Shown here: piece by piece, positions 27,960 to 36,009 of the stretch
Layout of the letters: each line of letters opens with the position of its first letter
Position numbering within the stretch: position 1 is the stretch's first letter
Origin: Seminibacterium arietis
GTDB taxonomy: Bacteria; Pseudomonadota; Gammaproteobacteria; Enterobacterales; Pasteurellaceae
Assembly (NCBI RefSeq): GCF_042675725.1
Contig: NZ_JBHTJN010000004.1
Span: 290,491 to 354,490 of the forward strand
Direction of reading: 5' to 3'
DNA length: 64,000 nucleotides
Made by a program: the position numbers and the translations under genes
Notes under the pieces: generated by a model
Database searches by the model: none
Seen by the model: the letters and a program-made list of their open reading frames with translations, nothing else
Told to the model about the DNA's origin: nothing

Positions 27960-28643
27960 ATGAACAATTTAAATAAAAATCAACGCCGTGCAATAGTGAT
28001 TTTTTCAGGCGGACAAGACTCAACAACTTGCCTAATTCAAGCTATTAAGCAATACGGTAACCAAAATGTCGAAGCATTGACTTTTCAATATGGACAACGT
28101 CATGAAATTGAATTGACAAAATCTAAATGGATTGCTCAAGATCTAGGTGTAAAACAAACTATGATTGATACATCTGTGATCAAATCTATTACTCATAATG
28201 CACTGATGGATGATAATGCGACTATCAAAACTATGGATAATGGTTTACCAAACACTTTTGTAGATGGTCGTAATGCTCTTTTCCTACTCTATGCTGCTAT
28301 TTATGCTAAATCACAAGGTATTCATGACATCATTATCGGGGTATGTGAAACTGATTTTAGTGGCTATCCTGACTGTCGTGATGTATTTATTAAATCAATG
28401 AATGTTACTATCAATCTAGCACTGGATTTTAATTTTAATATTATCACTCCGTTAATGTATCTTACAAAAGCACAAACTTGGGAATTAGCTGATCAACTGG
28501 ATGCTTTAGATTATGTACGTGAACATACTCATACGTGTTATATCGGTATCGAAGGAGGATGTGGCAGTTGCCCAAGTTGCTTGTTACGAGAAAAAGGACT
28601 ATCTGAGTATTTACAACAAAAAAGTGCGGTCAAAAATGTTTAA
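27960..28643 (+). CDS. queC: 7-cyano-7-deazaguanine synthase QueC
   Basis: A 227-residue ATP-dependent enzyme that converts carboxy-deazaguanine to preQ0 in queuosine synthesis. The PP-loop is FSGGQDSTTC near the N-terminus. The C-terminal zinc site is CYIGIEGGCGSCPSCLLR, with four cysteines. It starts ten bases after the preQ1 riboswitch tail. Its stop overlaps the queD start by eight bases. Confidence 0.97.
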   Translation: MNNLNKNQRRAIVIFSGGQDSTTCLIQAIKQYGNQNVEALTFQYGQRHEIELTKSKWIAQDLGVKQTMIDTSVIKSITHNALMDDNATIKTMDNGLPNTFVDGRNALFLLYAAIYAKSQGIHDIIIGVCETDFSGYPDCRDVFIKSMNVTINLALDFNFNIITPLMYLTKAQTWELADQLDALDYVREHTHTCYIGIEGGCGSCPSCLLREKGLSEYLQQKSAVKNV

Positions 28644-29058
28644 AGTTTCTAAAGAATTTACTTTCGATATTGCCCACTTATTAGATGGACACGATGGCAA
28701 ATGTAAAAATTTACACGGTCATACTTATCGTTTACAAGTAGAAATCACGGGGAATCTATATAAATGCGGTCCCAAAAAAGGAATGGTCATTGATTTTAGT
28801 GACTTAAAAACTATAGTGCAAAATCTTATCTTAGACCCAATGGATCACGCTTTTTTATACGATTGTAACAGTGAAAGAAAATCTAAAATAGCAAAACTGC
28901 TTGATGAGTTAGCCTCAAAGACTTTTGCTATGAACCATCGAACAACTGCTGAAGAAATAGCTCGCTTTATTTTCAACACACTACAAGCAGAAGGGTTAAA
29001 TATATCTGCCATTCGTTTATGGGAAACTCCTACATCATTCTGTGAGTACTGCTCATGA
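28636..29058 (+). CDS. queD: 6-carboxytetrahydropterin synthase QueD
   Basis: A 140-residue member of the PTPS fold family that acts on dihydroneopterin triphosphate early in queuosine synthesis. Zinc histidines lie in FDIAHLLDGHDGKC and NLHGHTYRL, and other conserved segments are VIDFSDLK, MDHAFLYD and ETPTSFCEY. ATG at 28636 gives the family start MFKVSKEFTFDIAH; the frame extends farther upstream inside queC but without a reasonable start. No normal Shine-Dalgarno is present: an uptake motif occupies that place, so coupling to queC translation is likely. Confidence 0.95.
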   Translation: MFKVSKEFTFDIAHLLDGHDGKCKNLHGHTYRLQVEITGNLYKCGPKKGMVIDFSDLKTIVQNLILDPMDHAFLYDCNSERKSKIAKLLDELASKTFAMNHRTTAEEIARFIFNTLQAEGLNISAIRLWETPTSFCEYCS

Positions 29059-29681
29059 ATAATAATGATCCTATTTATGCGATTGTAGAAATTTTTCAAA
29101 GCTTACAAGGAGAAGGCAGCAATACAGGAATGCCTGCAATATTCATTCGTTTTGGGAAATGTAATTTAGCTTGCGTATGGTGTAATACTGATTATAAACA
29201 TTTTAAAAAAATGCCATTGTCGGAAATCATGCAAAAAGTGCGGTCATTTTCAGCAAAAAATATCATCATTACAGGAGGAGAACCCAGTATTCAGCCACAA
29301 ATAGATAAACTATTAATCGCTTTAAAGGCAGAAAATTACTTTATTGCAATTGAGAGCAACGGATTAAAACCTATACCTCAAGCTATTGATTATATTGCAG
29401 TAAGTCCAAAATGCTATTACTGGAATAAATATCGCCAAGAATGTATATCAAAGGCTGATGAAGTACGAATTGTAGTTGATGAGGGTGAAGACATATTTGC
29501 TTTTTGTGAGTTCATTGAACAAAAAATCAACGCAAAATACTATTATTTATCTCCTTGTGAAATTCGCCTACAAATGAATCTATTGGAGACAATCACCTTG
29601 TTAGGAAGATTAAATCAACGACAAAGCAAACTTAAATGGCAACTCAGCATCCAATCTCATAAGTTGATTGGAATTGAATAA
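29055..29681 (+). CDS. queE: 7-carboxy-7-deazaguanine synthase QueE (radical SAM)
   Basis: A 208-residue radical-SAM enzyme that makes the deazaguanine core. The QueE opening EIFQSLQGEGSNTG precedes the cluster motif CNLACVWC (Cx3Cx2C), followed by ITGGEPS. It is of the short QueE type. Its start overlaps the queD stop by four bases (ATGA), so queCDE form one tightly coupled operon. queF and tgt are not in the window. Confidence 0.94.
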   Translation: MNNNDPIYAIVEIFQSLQGEGSNTGMPAIFIRFGKCNLACVWCNTDYKHFKKMPLSEIMQKVRSFSAKNIIITGGEPSIQPQIDKLLIALKAENYFIAIESNGLKPIPQAIDYIAVSPKCYYWNKYRQECISKADEVRIVVDEGEDIFAFCEFIEQKINAKYYYLSPCEIRLQMNLLETITLLGRLNQRQSKLKWQLSIQSHKLIGIE

Positions 29682-29722
29682 TACATTTTTGTTTGCAATA
29701 CTTAACAGGGGACTGCTGAAAG

Positions 29723-30190
29723 CTAAGACCCTGAGTTAAAGCCCGAATCTTCGAACTGAGGATTTTCAGCACCTTGTTTTGCTAGTTGATCACAAATTTC
29801 ATTTTCACGATGACCACTATGTCCTTTCACCCAACGCCAATTAATTTTATGTCTATGCACAAGACGGTCTAAAAGAATCCATAAATCTTGATTTTTAACA
29901 GGTTTTCCAGTTGAAGCCTTCCAATTATTTTTCTTCCACGCAAAAATCCATTGTGTAATTCCTTTCTTCATATACTGACTATCACTATATAAAGTAACTG
30001 AGCAAGGTTCTTTTAACATTTGTAATGCCTCTATCACCGCACTTAACTCCATGCGATTGTTAGTTGTACAAAAATAGCCTTTACTAAATGACTTTTCATG
30101 TTTTCTATAGCGAAGTAATACACCTATTCCACCAGCACCAGGATTTCCTAAACAGGAACCATCAGTAAATATTTCTACTTGTTTTTGCAT
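29723..30190 (-). CDS. rnhA: Ribonuclease HI
   Basis: A 155-residue enzyme that cuts the RNA strand of RNA-DNA hybrids. All four catalytic acids are visible: FTDGSCLGNPG, NNRMELSAVIEAL, LYSDSQYMKKG and GHRENEICDQLA. The basic protrusion (WKKNNWKASTGKPVKNQDLW) is present, as in E. coli. ATG at 30190 (MQKQVEIFTDG) is the family start although the frame continues upstream to 30238. It diverges from dnaQ, the classical arrangement. Confidence 0.97.
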   Translation of the reverse strand: MQKQVEIFTDGSCLGNPGAGGIGVLLRYRKHEKSFSKGYFCTTNNRMELSAVIEALQMLKEPCSVTLYSDSQYMKKGITQWIFAWKKNNWKASTGKPVKNQDLWILLDRLVHRHKINWRWVKGHSGHRENEICDQLAKQGAENPQFEDSGFNSGS

Positions 30191-30364
30191 CTTTCTAAAT
30201 ATCAAAAAATTATCAGAAAATAGACCGAACTCTAGCAAAAAAAAGTTGCAATCTCAATCTATTAAGCCTAACCAAACTATAAAATTCTATTTTACACTAT
30301 CCATTTTTTTTAAAAATAGAGATAATAGAAACTATGCTTAATGAATAGTCCACTGCAATAAAGA

Positions 30365-31126
30365 ATGAATTACATGATTCCCACTCGTCAAATTATTTTA
30401 GATACAGAAACTACAGGTATTAACAATTACGGTGTTCATTACGAAGGACATTGCATTATTGAGATTGGTGCGGTTGAAATGGTCAATCGACAATACACAG
30501 GTAGAAAATTACACCTCTATATTAAACCTGATAGGTCAGTTGATCCCGAAGCGGTAAAAATTCACGGCATCACAGACGAATTTCTAAAAGATAAACCAAA
30601 TTTTTTAACTATTGCTACAGAATTTATCGAATTTATTCGAGGTGCTGAGTTAATTATTCATAATGCACCGTTCGATGTCGGTTTTATTGATTACGAGTTT
30701 CAAAAACATAATATCAACATTAAAACAAATGATATTTGTGTAGTTACTGATACATTACAAATGGCTCGCCAAACTTACCCTGGAAAGCGTAACAGCTTAG
30801 ATGCACTTTGCGACCGTTTGCATATTGATAACAGTAAACGCACTTTGCACGGTGCATTATTGGATGCTGAAATACTCGGTGATGTCTATTTAGCAATGAC
30901 TGGTGGACAAACTAGTTTATTTGATCACCAAGAATCTGAGCTGACTGAAATAGAAACTCCAAATAAAATAGACTCAAGTGCGGTAACCTTTTCCAAAAAT
31001 CTAAAACTAATACCACCTAACGAAGATGAGTTAAAAGACCATATTGAATATCTCAAATTAATCAATAAAAAAAGTAAAGAAAATTGCTTATGGTATAAAC
31101 AAGTCGAGGAAAAAATAAAACATTAA
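30365..31126 (+). CDS. dnaQ: DNA polymerase III epsilon subunit (3'-5' proofreading exonuclease)
   Basis: A 253-residue DEDDh exonuclease. ExoI is ILDTETTG, ExoII HNAPFDVGFIDYEF and ExoIII TLHGALLDAEILGDVYLAMTG. The exonuclease domain ends near 185, and the C-terminal part should bind the alpha subunit. A second in-frame ATG at 30374 would give a protein three residues shorter; neither has a strong Shine-Dalgarno. Two tRNA-Asp genes follow. Confidence 0.97.
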   Translation: MNYMIPTRQIILDTETTGINNYGVHYEGHCIIEIGAVEMVNRQYTGRKLHLYIKPDRSVDPEAVKIHGITDEFLKDKPNFLTIATEFIEFIRGAELIIHNAPFDVGFIDYEFQKHNINIKTNDICVVTDTLQMARQTYPGKRNSLDALCDRLHIDNSKRTLHGALLDAEILGDVYLAMTGGQTSLFDHQESELTEIETPNKIDSSAVTFSKNLKLIPPNEDELKDHIEYLKLINKKSKENCLWYKQVEEKIKH

Positions 31127-31222
31127 CGCTATTAACGTTCATGGATTAAACAAATAAAACATAAATACTAAAAATATCTTGACGAATTTAGCATTCGCTA
31201 TTATTATTCGTTTCGGTCTTAC

Positions 31223-31299
31223 GGAGTGGTAGTTCAGCTGGTTAGAATACCTGCCTGTCACGCAGGGGGTCGCGGGTTCGAGTCCCGTCCATTCCGCCA
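31223..31299 (+). tRNA. tRNA-Asp (GTC), copy 1
   Basis: A 77-base cloverleaf with encoded CCA and anticodon loop CTGTCAC. The acceptor stem is GGAGTGG/CCATTCC, with a T-A pair at position 5 where copy 2 has C-G. Confidence 0.97.
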
Positions 31300-31317
31300 A
31301 TTTTTATATTCTAATAC

Positions 31318-31394
31318 GGAGCGGTAGTTCAGCTGGTTAGAATACCTGCCTGTCACGCAGGGGGTCGCGGGTTCGAGTCCCGTCCGTTCCGCCA
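31318..31394 (+). tRNA. tRNA-Asp (GTC), copy 2
   Basis: A 77-base cloverleaf, 18 bases after copy 1 and identical except for a compensatory acceptor-stem change (GGAGCGG/CCGTTCC). It is probably on the same transcript. The gap 31395-31538 to the receptor stop is AT-rich with no gene. Confidence 0.97.
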
Positions 31395-31538
31395 ATTTTC
31401 CTAGCATCTATAAAAATATCTAAATGAATTCTAATCGTCATAAGAACTCAGTTTTAATTTATCTATTTGTGACTAGAAACAAAATAAAAGACATATTCTA
31501 CTCTAGGTTTAAAATATGTCTTTCTTAATAACTAATTC

Positions 31539-34274
31539 TTAAAACTTATAATTTACATTCAAGATAAAAGTACGACCTTTTGCGTAATTGTTTAAGGTTT
31601 TGTTATATCCATCACCCACTCCCATAGCATAAGTCATTTGACTTGAAGAATCATTATTCGCTTCTAATGGGTTAATATATTTTTTATCAAATAAATTTTG
31701 AATCTCACCTTTGATTGTCAAGTTCTCTGTTGGTTGATAAATAGCATAAACATCAAAAATCATTGGTTGAGCTTTGACTTCTTCCGTACCGCTTATACGC
31801 ACGTAAGTGAGATATACTTTACCATCTCTAGATTCAAAAGTCCCTGGTAAAATAACATCGCCATCTACTTTATCAAGTCTAGATCTTTTGCTTTTACCAT
31901 AGTATTTTGCAATACTGCCTAGCGTTAATTTACCATCAAATAAGCGAGTACCAATATCAAGGGAGCCATAATCTCTCGGTAGAACTGATATTTTACTTAA
32001 ACCAAAACCTTGTAAATATTTTCCATTCTCGCTTTCAGTATTAACTCTATAACTAGAGTCAGAAAACGAACTTGGTTGATTAGTTTTTTGTCTTGCATAA
32101 GATAAATTTGCATAGAACCAACCAATATCATAATTTAACTCCAGTTCTAGTCCTTGAATCTTGACAACTGGAGATGAATCAACAGGAATAAGCTGATGCT
32201 CGTCAACCCAGAAATCACCCGTATATTTTTTTCCTGATTTAAGAATTGTTTTACCGCCATTATAGTTAATATGACTAATATGCTCAATACAATCATAAGC
32301 AGTCGGAGGATTATCGCCACCTCGATAACTATTAGTACTACACTCTTGTTTTACATTTAAAATGTAGTCTTTAATTTTTGTTTGGTAAGCCAATATTTTA
32401 AATCCTAGCACATCATACTCTGAGAAAATTCTATCTTTATAGCCATTAATACCAAATTGAATAGTTTTTGCTTTTTCTGATTTTAAGTCTGTATTCACTG
32501 CTAAAGTACCGAACTCAGAAAAATACATTTCTTTGATATTTGGAACCCTGTGTGTTTTTGCGTAGCTGACAAATGGTGAAAAGAGCGGATGAAAATCTGC
32601 TGAGAAAGATAAAGAGTAATTATCATGAGATCTTGAACTCCCTTTTTTGACTGAATAGTCTGTAGGGCAATTATAAATATCTACATAACCCTTACTTTCA
32701 TTACGGTAAATGTTACATCCTTGTTTTATTGCTTCTTCAACACCATACTTATTAACTATTTCTTCTGAATTAGCGTTTACCCAAACTTTTAAACCATCTT
32801 TTGTTTCTAACTCTGTTTCATGATATTCACCAGAAAATTTATCTCTAGGATCACGAGGGAAAGTTGTGCCACTATACTTATACATTTGACGATTAACATT
32901 TAATTTTAAACTATAAATATCGTATTTAAAGGTTTGATCAAAATAAAATGTTTTAAAGCGTTGTTGACCATCAGGTTGAAATGTATTAGATCTTATACCG
33001 TGATACTTACACGCATTTTTATAGTCACCAACTTTATCACATCCATCACTAGAGTTAGGTTCACCACCTTCGAAATAATAAGCTAACTCTCTTGGGTGTC
33101 GATTTTTGCTGTATTTATTCTCAAGAAAGTTTCCGCCTAATGTTGCTTCATAAGAGAATTTTTCTGTCAATGGAACAGAAAAATGTACATTTAGATCCAT
33201 CGTTTTTGAACGGTTTTTAGTTTCTAGCACATTCTCTAATTCTTTATGATTAAATAACGTCCCTTTTTGATAAGTTTGTGTGGAAGTATTGTCAGCTAAG
33301 ATTAATTCTAATTGTAAATTTTCCTTTGGTTTCAACTGATAATTTAGTTGGTAGTTTTTATTACCTAACTTTCTGCCTGAAAGTGCGGTTGCTAAAGTTC
33401 GGTATGAAAGCACTGCTTTATTGTGTTCATCATTATACTCAAGTTTTACTAAATGGCTTTCAGGATAATTCAACAACTTGCTTGGTTCATAAGGTTCTAA
33501 TCCATATTTTTTGCGAGCTTCTTCTCTATTACAAAATATTTCACCACTACAGGCTTTATCAACCAATCTTTCGACTTCTTCGTCATCAACATCTTTTATG
33601 TTTAGCCCCCCCCCGACTTTAAAATCCTGAGAAATTTTACGCCAGCTATAAGCATACATAAAACCGAGTGAAGCGGTATCAGATAAAGGATAGCGATATG
33701 CTAATGCACCTAGATAATTAGGACCTGTTGCATTTGTTCCTCCACCTACATTCAATAATGCACCTACATTTTTACCTTCTATTAGAACATCATCAACCCC
33801 AATTGTTCTAAAATTCGCTGAGCCAACTAATGCATTAACACCTGCTCTTCCTCCTATACCACCTCGTTGAATATCAACACCTGTAATAAAAGAAGGATCA
33901 ATTGTTGCTCCAAATTGAGATGTACCACCTGCCTTTTCACTATTATCGCCAGAAGTAGCAAAAAATGTTTGAGACACTCCGTCAACCATTGTATTAACAC
34001 GTCCGAAGCCCGTTAAACCACGTACATTAACAGACACTGTGCCAGAACTTTTATCTAAATTTGTAAATGCACCTGGCACTGTTCTGATAATATCATCAAT
34101 AGACTGAGTTGAAGCTGAAATATTCTCACGAGTACTAACCGCACTCGCTTTTTTAAATACTTGTTCCTTAGGTGGAATAGATGCTTCAACATTAATTTGT
34201 TCAAGCTGTTCCGCATACGCAGTTGCACTAAATATAGCTAATGTAGCTATACTAAGTTTAAATTGGTTAAACAT
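31539..34274 (-). CDS. hup: TonB-dependent outer-membrane receptor, Hup-like (haem/iron source uptake)
   Basis: A 911-residue precursor with signal peptide MFNQFKLSIATLAIFSATAYA, a TonB box near EQINVEA, a plug domain (~45-170: STQSIDDIIRTVPGAF, VNVRGLTGFGRVNTMVDGV) and a large beta-barrel ending in NYAKGRTFILNVNYKF with terminal Phe. Length and plug sequence resemble H. influenzae Hup (once called Tbp1-like). A transferrin or haemoglobin receptor is the alternative, and the ligand is inferred. It lacks the CCAA repeats of Hgp proteins but has a G9 tract at codons 221-223. Transcription is predicted from a Fur-type promoter. No tonB, exbBD or TbpB-like lipoprotein gene adjoins. Confidence 0.75.
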   Translation of the reverse strand: MFNQFKLSIATLAIFSATAYAEQLEQINVEASIPPKEQVFKKASAVSTRENISASTQSIDDIIRTVPGAFTNLDKSSGTVSVNVRGLTGFGRVNTMVDGVSQTFFATSGDNSEKAGGTSQFGATIDPSFITGVDIQRGGIGGRAGVNALVGSANFRTIGVDDVLIEGKNVGALLNVGGGTNATGPNYLGALAYRYPLSDTASLGFMYAYSWRKISQDFKVGGGLNIKDVDDEEVERLVDKACSGEIFCNREEARKKYGLEPYEPSKLLNYPESHLVKLEYNDEHNKAVLSYRTLATALSGRKLGNKNYQLNYQLKPKENLQLELILADNTSTQTYQKGTLFNHKELENVLETKNRSKTMDLNVHFSVPLTEKFSYEATLGGNFLENKYSKNRHPRELAYYFEGGEPNSSDGCDKVGDYKNACKYHGIRSNTFQPDGQQRFKTFYFDQTFKYDIYSLKLNVNRQMYKYSGTTFPRDPRDKFSGEYHETELETKDGLKVWVNANSEEIVNKYGVEEAIKQGCNIYRNESKGYVDIYNCPTDYSVKKGSSRSHDNYSLSFSADFHPLFSPFVSYAKTHRVPNIKEMYFSEFGTLAVNTDLKSEKAKTIQFGINGYKDRIFSEYDVLGFKILAYQTKIKDYILNVKQECSTNSYRGGDNPPTAYDCIEHISHINYNGGKTILKSGKKYTGDFWVDEHQLIPVDSSPVVKIQGLELELNYDIGWFYANLSYARQKTNQPSSFSDSSYRVNTESENGKYLQGFGLSKISVLPRDYGSLDIGTRLFDGKLTLGSIAKYYGKSKRSRLDKVDGDVILPGTFESRDGKVYLTYVRISGTEEVKAQPMIFDVYAIYQPTENLTIKGEIQNLFDKKYINPLEANNDSSSQMTYAMGVGDGYNKTLNNYAKGRTFILNVNYKF
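33606..33614 (-). repeat. G9 homopolymer inside the receptor gene (possible phase-variation tract)
   Basis: Nine C's on the plus strand read as GGG GGG GGG (Gly221-223) in the receptor, currently in frame. With one G fewer the next codon is TAA at once. With one G more a TGA appears within seven codons. Confidence 0.95.
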
Positions 34275-34323
34275 ACATTCCTCTAATGTAAAAAATAAAA
34301 AATTTTCATGTTATAGACAAACT

Positions 34324-34356
34324 AACCATCTTTTACCAATAGAATAAAAGATGGTT
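34324..34356. repeat. 12-bp inverted repeat at the 5' end of the receptor transcript
   Basis: AACCATCTTTTA (34324-34335) and TAAAAGATGGTT (34345-34356) are perfect inverted arms with a 9-base loop. They begin right where transcription from the predicted promoter should start. This could be an operator or a 5' stabilising stem-loop; no T-run follows, so a simple terminator is unlikely. Confidence 0.8.
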
Positions 34357-34359
34357 GAC

Positions 34360-34405
34360 AGTATATAAAAACAACACTCTATGTCAATAAATGATAATTA
34401 TTTTT
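34360..34405 (-). promoter_or_regulatory. Receptor promoter with Fur-type box
   Basis: On the minus strand TTGACA (34382-34387) and TATACT (34360-34365) are 16 bases apart, a near-consensus sigma70 promoter. A 19-base Fur-like box at 34387-34405, centred on TGATAAT, agrees with the E. coli consensus at 13 positions by eye and abuts the -35. Iron repression is therefore expected. Confidence 0.75.
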
Positions 34406-34473
34406 ATTCTAAAATTAAGTTAATGAAACTGTTTTCAATATTTTTATAGTTTAACGAGTTGATAAAAATAAAA

Positions 34474-34503
34474 AAAATCGGCACTATCTTGAGTACCGAT
34501 TTT
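34474..34503. terminator. Terminator after tyrP
   Basis: Arms AAAATCGG and CCGATTTT, with an additional inner ACT/AGT pairing, are followed by a T-run on the minus strand. It separates tyrP from the receptor promoter. Confidence 0.85.
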
Positions 34504-34520
34504 CTATAAAATAAATGTTT

Positions 34521-35735
34521 TTATCCCACAACTGATGGCAAATAGCCCGCTTTCATGACAAATGGGATCATAGTAATCAATATACCTAAGAGTGCAGAAA
34601 TTATTAGCAATGCTGAACCACCTAACACTCGATAAGGTAAATTAGGATGCAATTTTCTCACTCTCCATACTAACGCCGCAGGTAACACTACTGCATAGAA
34701 AGCAAACATCTGTCCTGCATACCCTAAAGCTAAAATAAAACCTTTTGGATAAAACAAAGCAAATAATAACGGCGGAATAAATGTTAACAATCCAAGTGTA
34801 ATACGTCCTGCTTTCAATTTAAAAACTCGGCTCAATAGATCATCAATACACTCAAATAATCCTAAAGCAACGCCTAAAAATGAAGTAATCAAAGCTAAAG
34901 CGGAAAACAATTTGACTGTACCTGAAATGACATCACTTCCTGTTACTTGTTTAGTAGCTGCCACAAGTCCATTCAAAGTTGGTTCATCTTGTAAAATTTG
35001 TAAAAAAACAGATTGAGTTAATACACCATGCGTACCTAATTGCCATAAGATATAAACACAGAGTGTGATAAACGAACCAATTAAAATCGAGATACGTAAT
35101 GCCTTAATATTACCACCAAGATATCTATTCAAACTTGGTATTGAACCGTGAAAGCCAAAAGAAGTAAAGAAAACAGGGCTAGCAGAAATTAAGAGCGCTT
35201 TATCAATTGGCATAGCCATTAAGTTATCCATTTTTACTTCGGGAACTAACAAAAATAACACTGCACCTAATGCGACTAACATAGTAAAAAGTAAAATACG
35301 ATTTAATCCATCAACTGTCTGTGTGCCAAGTATAATAAAAGCACCAAAAACTACAGTGAAAATAATGATACTAATTTGAGAAGTTATTTCAGCAGATTGA
35401 ATTGTTGGCACCATAACAGATAATAGATTACCGCCTCCTGTTACATATGCGGCTAACAAGGCATATAAAAAGATCATTAACGCTGCTGTAGAAATAAATC
35501 GACCAAAACCACCAAAATAAACCGCACTTAGAGATCCAATCCCAGCATCACTTTCTACAGTTTGATAAGCCTCGACAAATAGCAATGCACTGTATGTCAA
35601 CAAGAACCAAAGCACAAATAACAAAACTACAGTAAAAGTAAAGCCAATTCCAGCTGAGGTTAATGGCATTGCCAGCATACCTGCACCAATCATGGTTCCT
35701 GAAACAAGAAAAGTAGTTCCTAATGTTTTATTCAT
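34521..35735 (-). CDS. tyrP: Tyrosine/aromatic amino-acid permease TyrP
   Basis: A 404-residue transporter with 11 likely membrane segments. The opening LGTTFLVSGTMIGAGMLAMPL, GFHGSIPSLNRYLGG and LGLFECIDDLL are signatures of the TyrP/Mtr/TnaB family. It is a proton-driven aromatic amino-acid importer in the inner membrane. TyrP is favoured over Mtr by the sequence and by the TyrR box upstream. A terminator follows. Confidence 0.92.
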   Translation of the reverse strand: MNKTLGTTFLVSGTMIGAGMLAMPLTSAGIGFTFTVVLLFVLWFLLTYSALLFVEAYQTVESDAGIGSLSAVYFGGFGRFISTAALMIFLYALLAAYVTGGGNLLSVMVPTIQSAEITSQISIIIFTVVFGAFIILGTQTVDGLNRILLFTMLVALGAVLFLLVPEVKMDNLMAMPIDKALLISASPVFFTSFGFHGSIPSLNRYLGGNIKALRISILIGSFITLCVYILWQLGTHGVLTQSVFLQILQDEPTLNGLVAATKQVTGSDVISGTVKLFSALALITSFLGVALGLFECIDDLLSRVFKLKAGRITLGLLTFIPPLLFALFYPKGFILALGYAGQMFAFYAVVLPAALVWRVRKLHPNLPYRVLGGSALLIISALLGILITMIPFVMKAGYLPSVVG

Positions 35736-35861
35736 AGTATATCCTTTTTCTTTTAAAGAAATAAAAATGCGATCACAATAAGCAGAGACCTGCCCTAAAC
35801 AATCCCCTAAGGAACAATTACGCTTTCGATTTAATCAATAATCCTTGCTTATCGGAAAGCA

Positions 35862-35902
35862 AATGTACCAAATATATTACGGATTGTAAACTATAATTTA
35901 CA
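35862..35902 (-). promoter_or_regulatory. tyrP promoter overlapped by a perfect TyrR box
   Basis: TGTAAA-CTATAA-TTTACA (35885-35902) is an exact TGTAAAN6TTTACA TyrR box. Its minus-strand TTTACA half can serve as the -35, with TACATT (35862-35867) as -10 at a 17-base spacing. A second, degenerate TyrR-like repeat lies at about 35913-35931. The predicted leader to tyrP is about 120 bases. Confidence 0.8.
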
Positions 35903-35944
35903 ATTATTGCGATGTAATTATTGTTTTTACAACTAAAAAAACAA

Positions 35945-35976
35945 AAAAATCGAGTTTATTGCTAAACTCGATTTTT
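35945..35976. terminator. Strong terminator after hslU
   Basis: A 14-bp perfect stem, AAAAATCGAGTTTA (35945-35958) with TAAACTCGATTTTT (35963-35976), and a 4-base loop, placed just past the hslU stop. Confidence 0.92.
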
Positions 35977-36009
35977 AATAGATTATTAAATTAATTTAAA
36001 CTAATGAAG

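Noticed and set aside
34324..34356. Terminator reading of the palindrome before the receptor
   Set aside because: There is no T-run after either arm, and it lies at the predicted transcript start.
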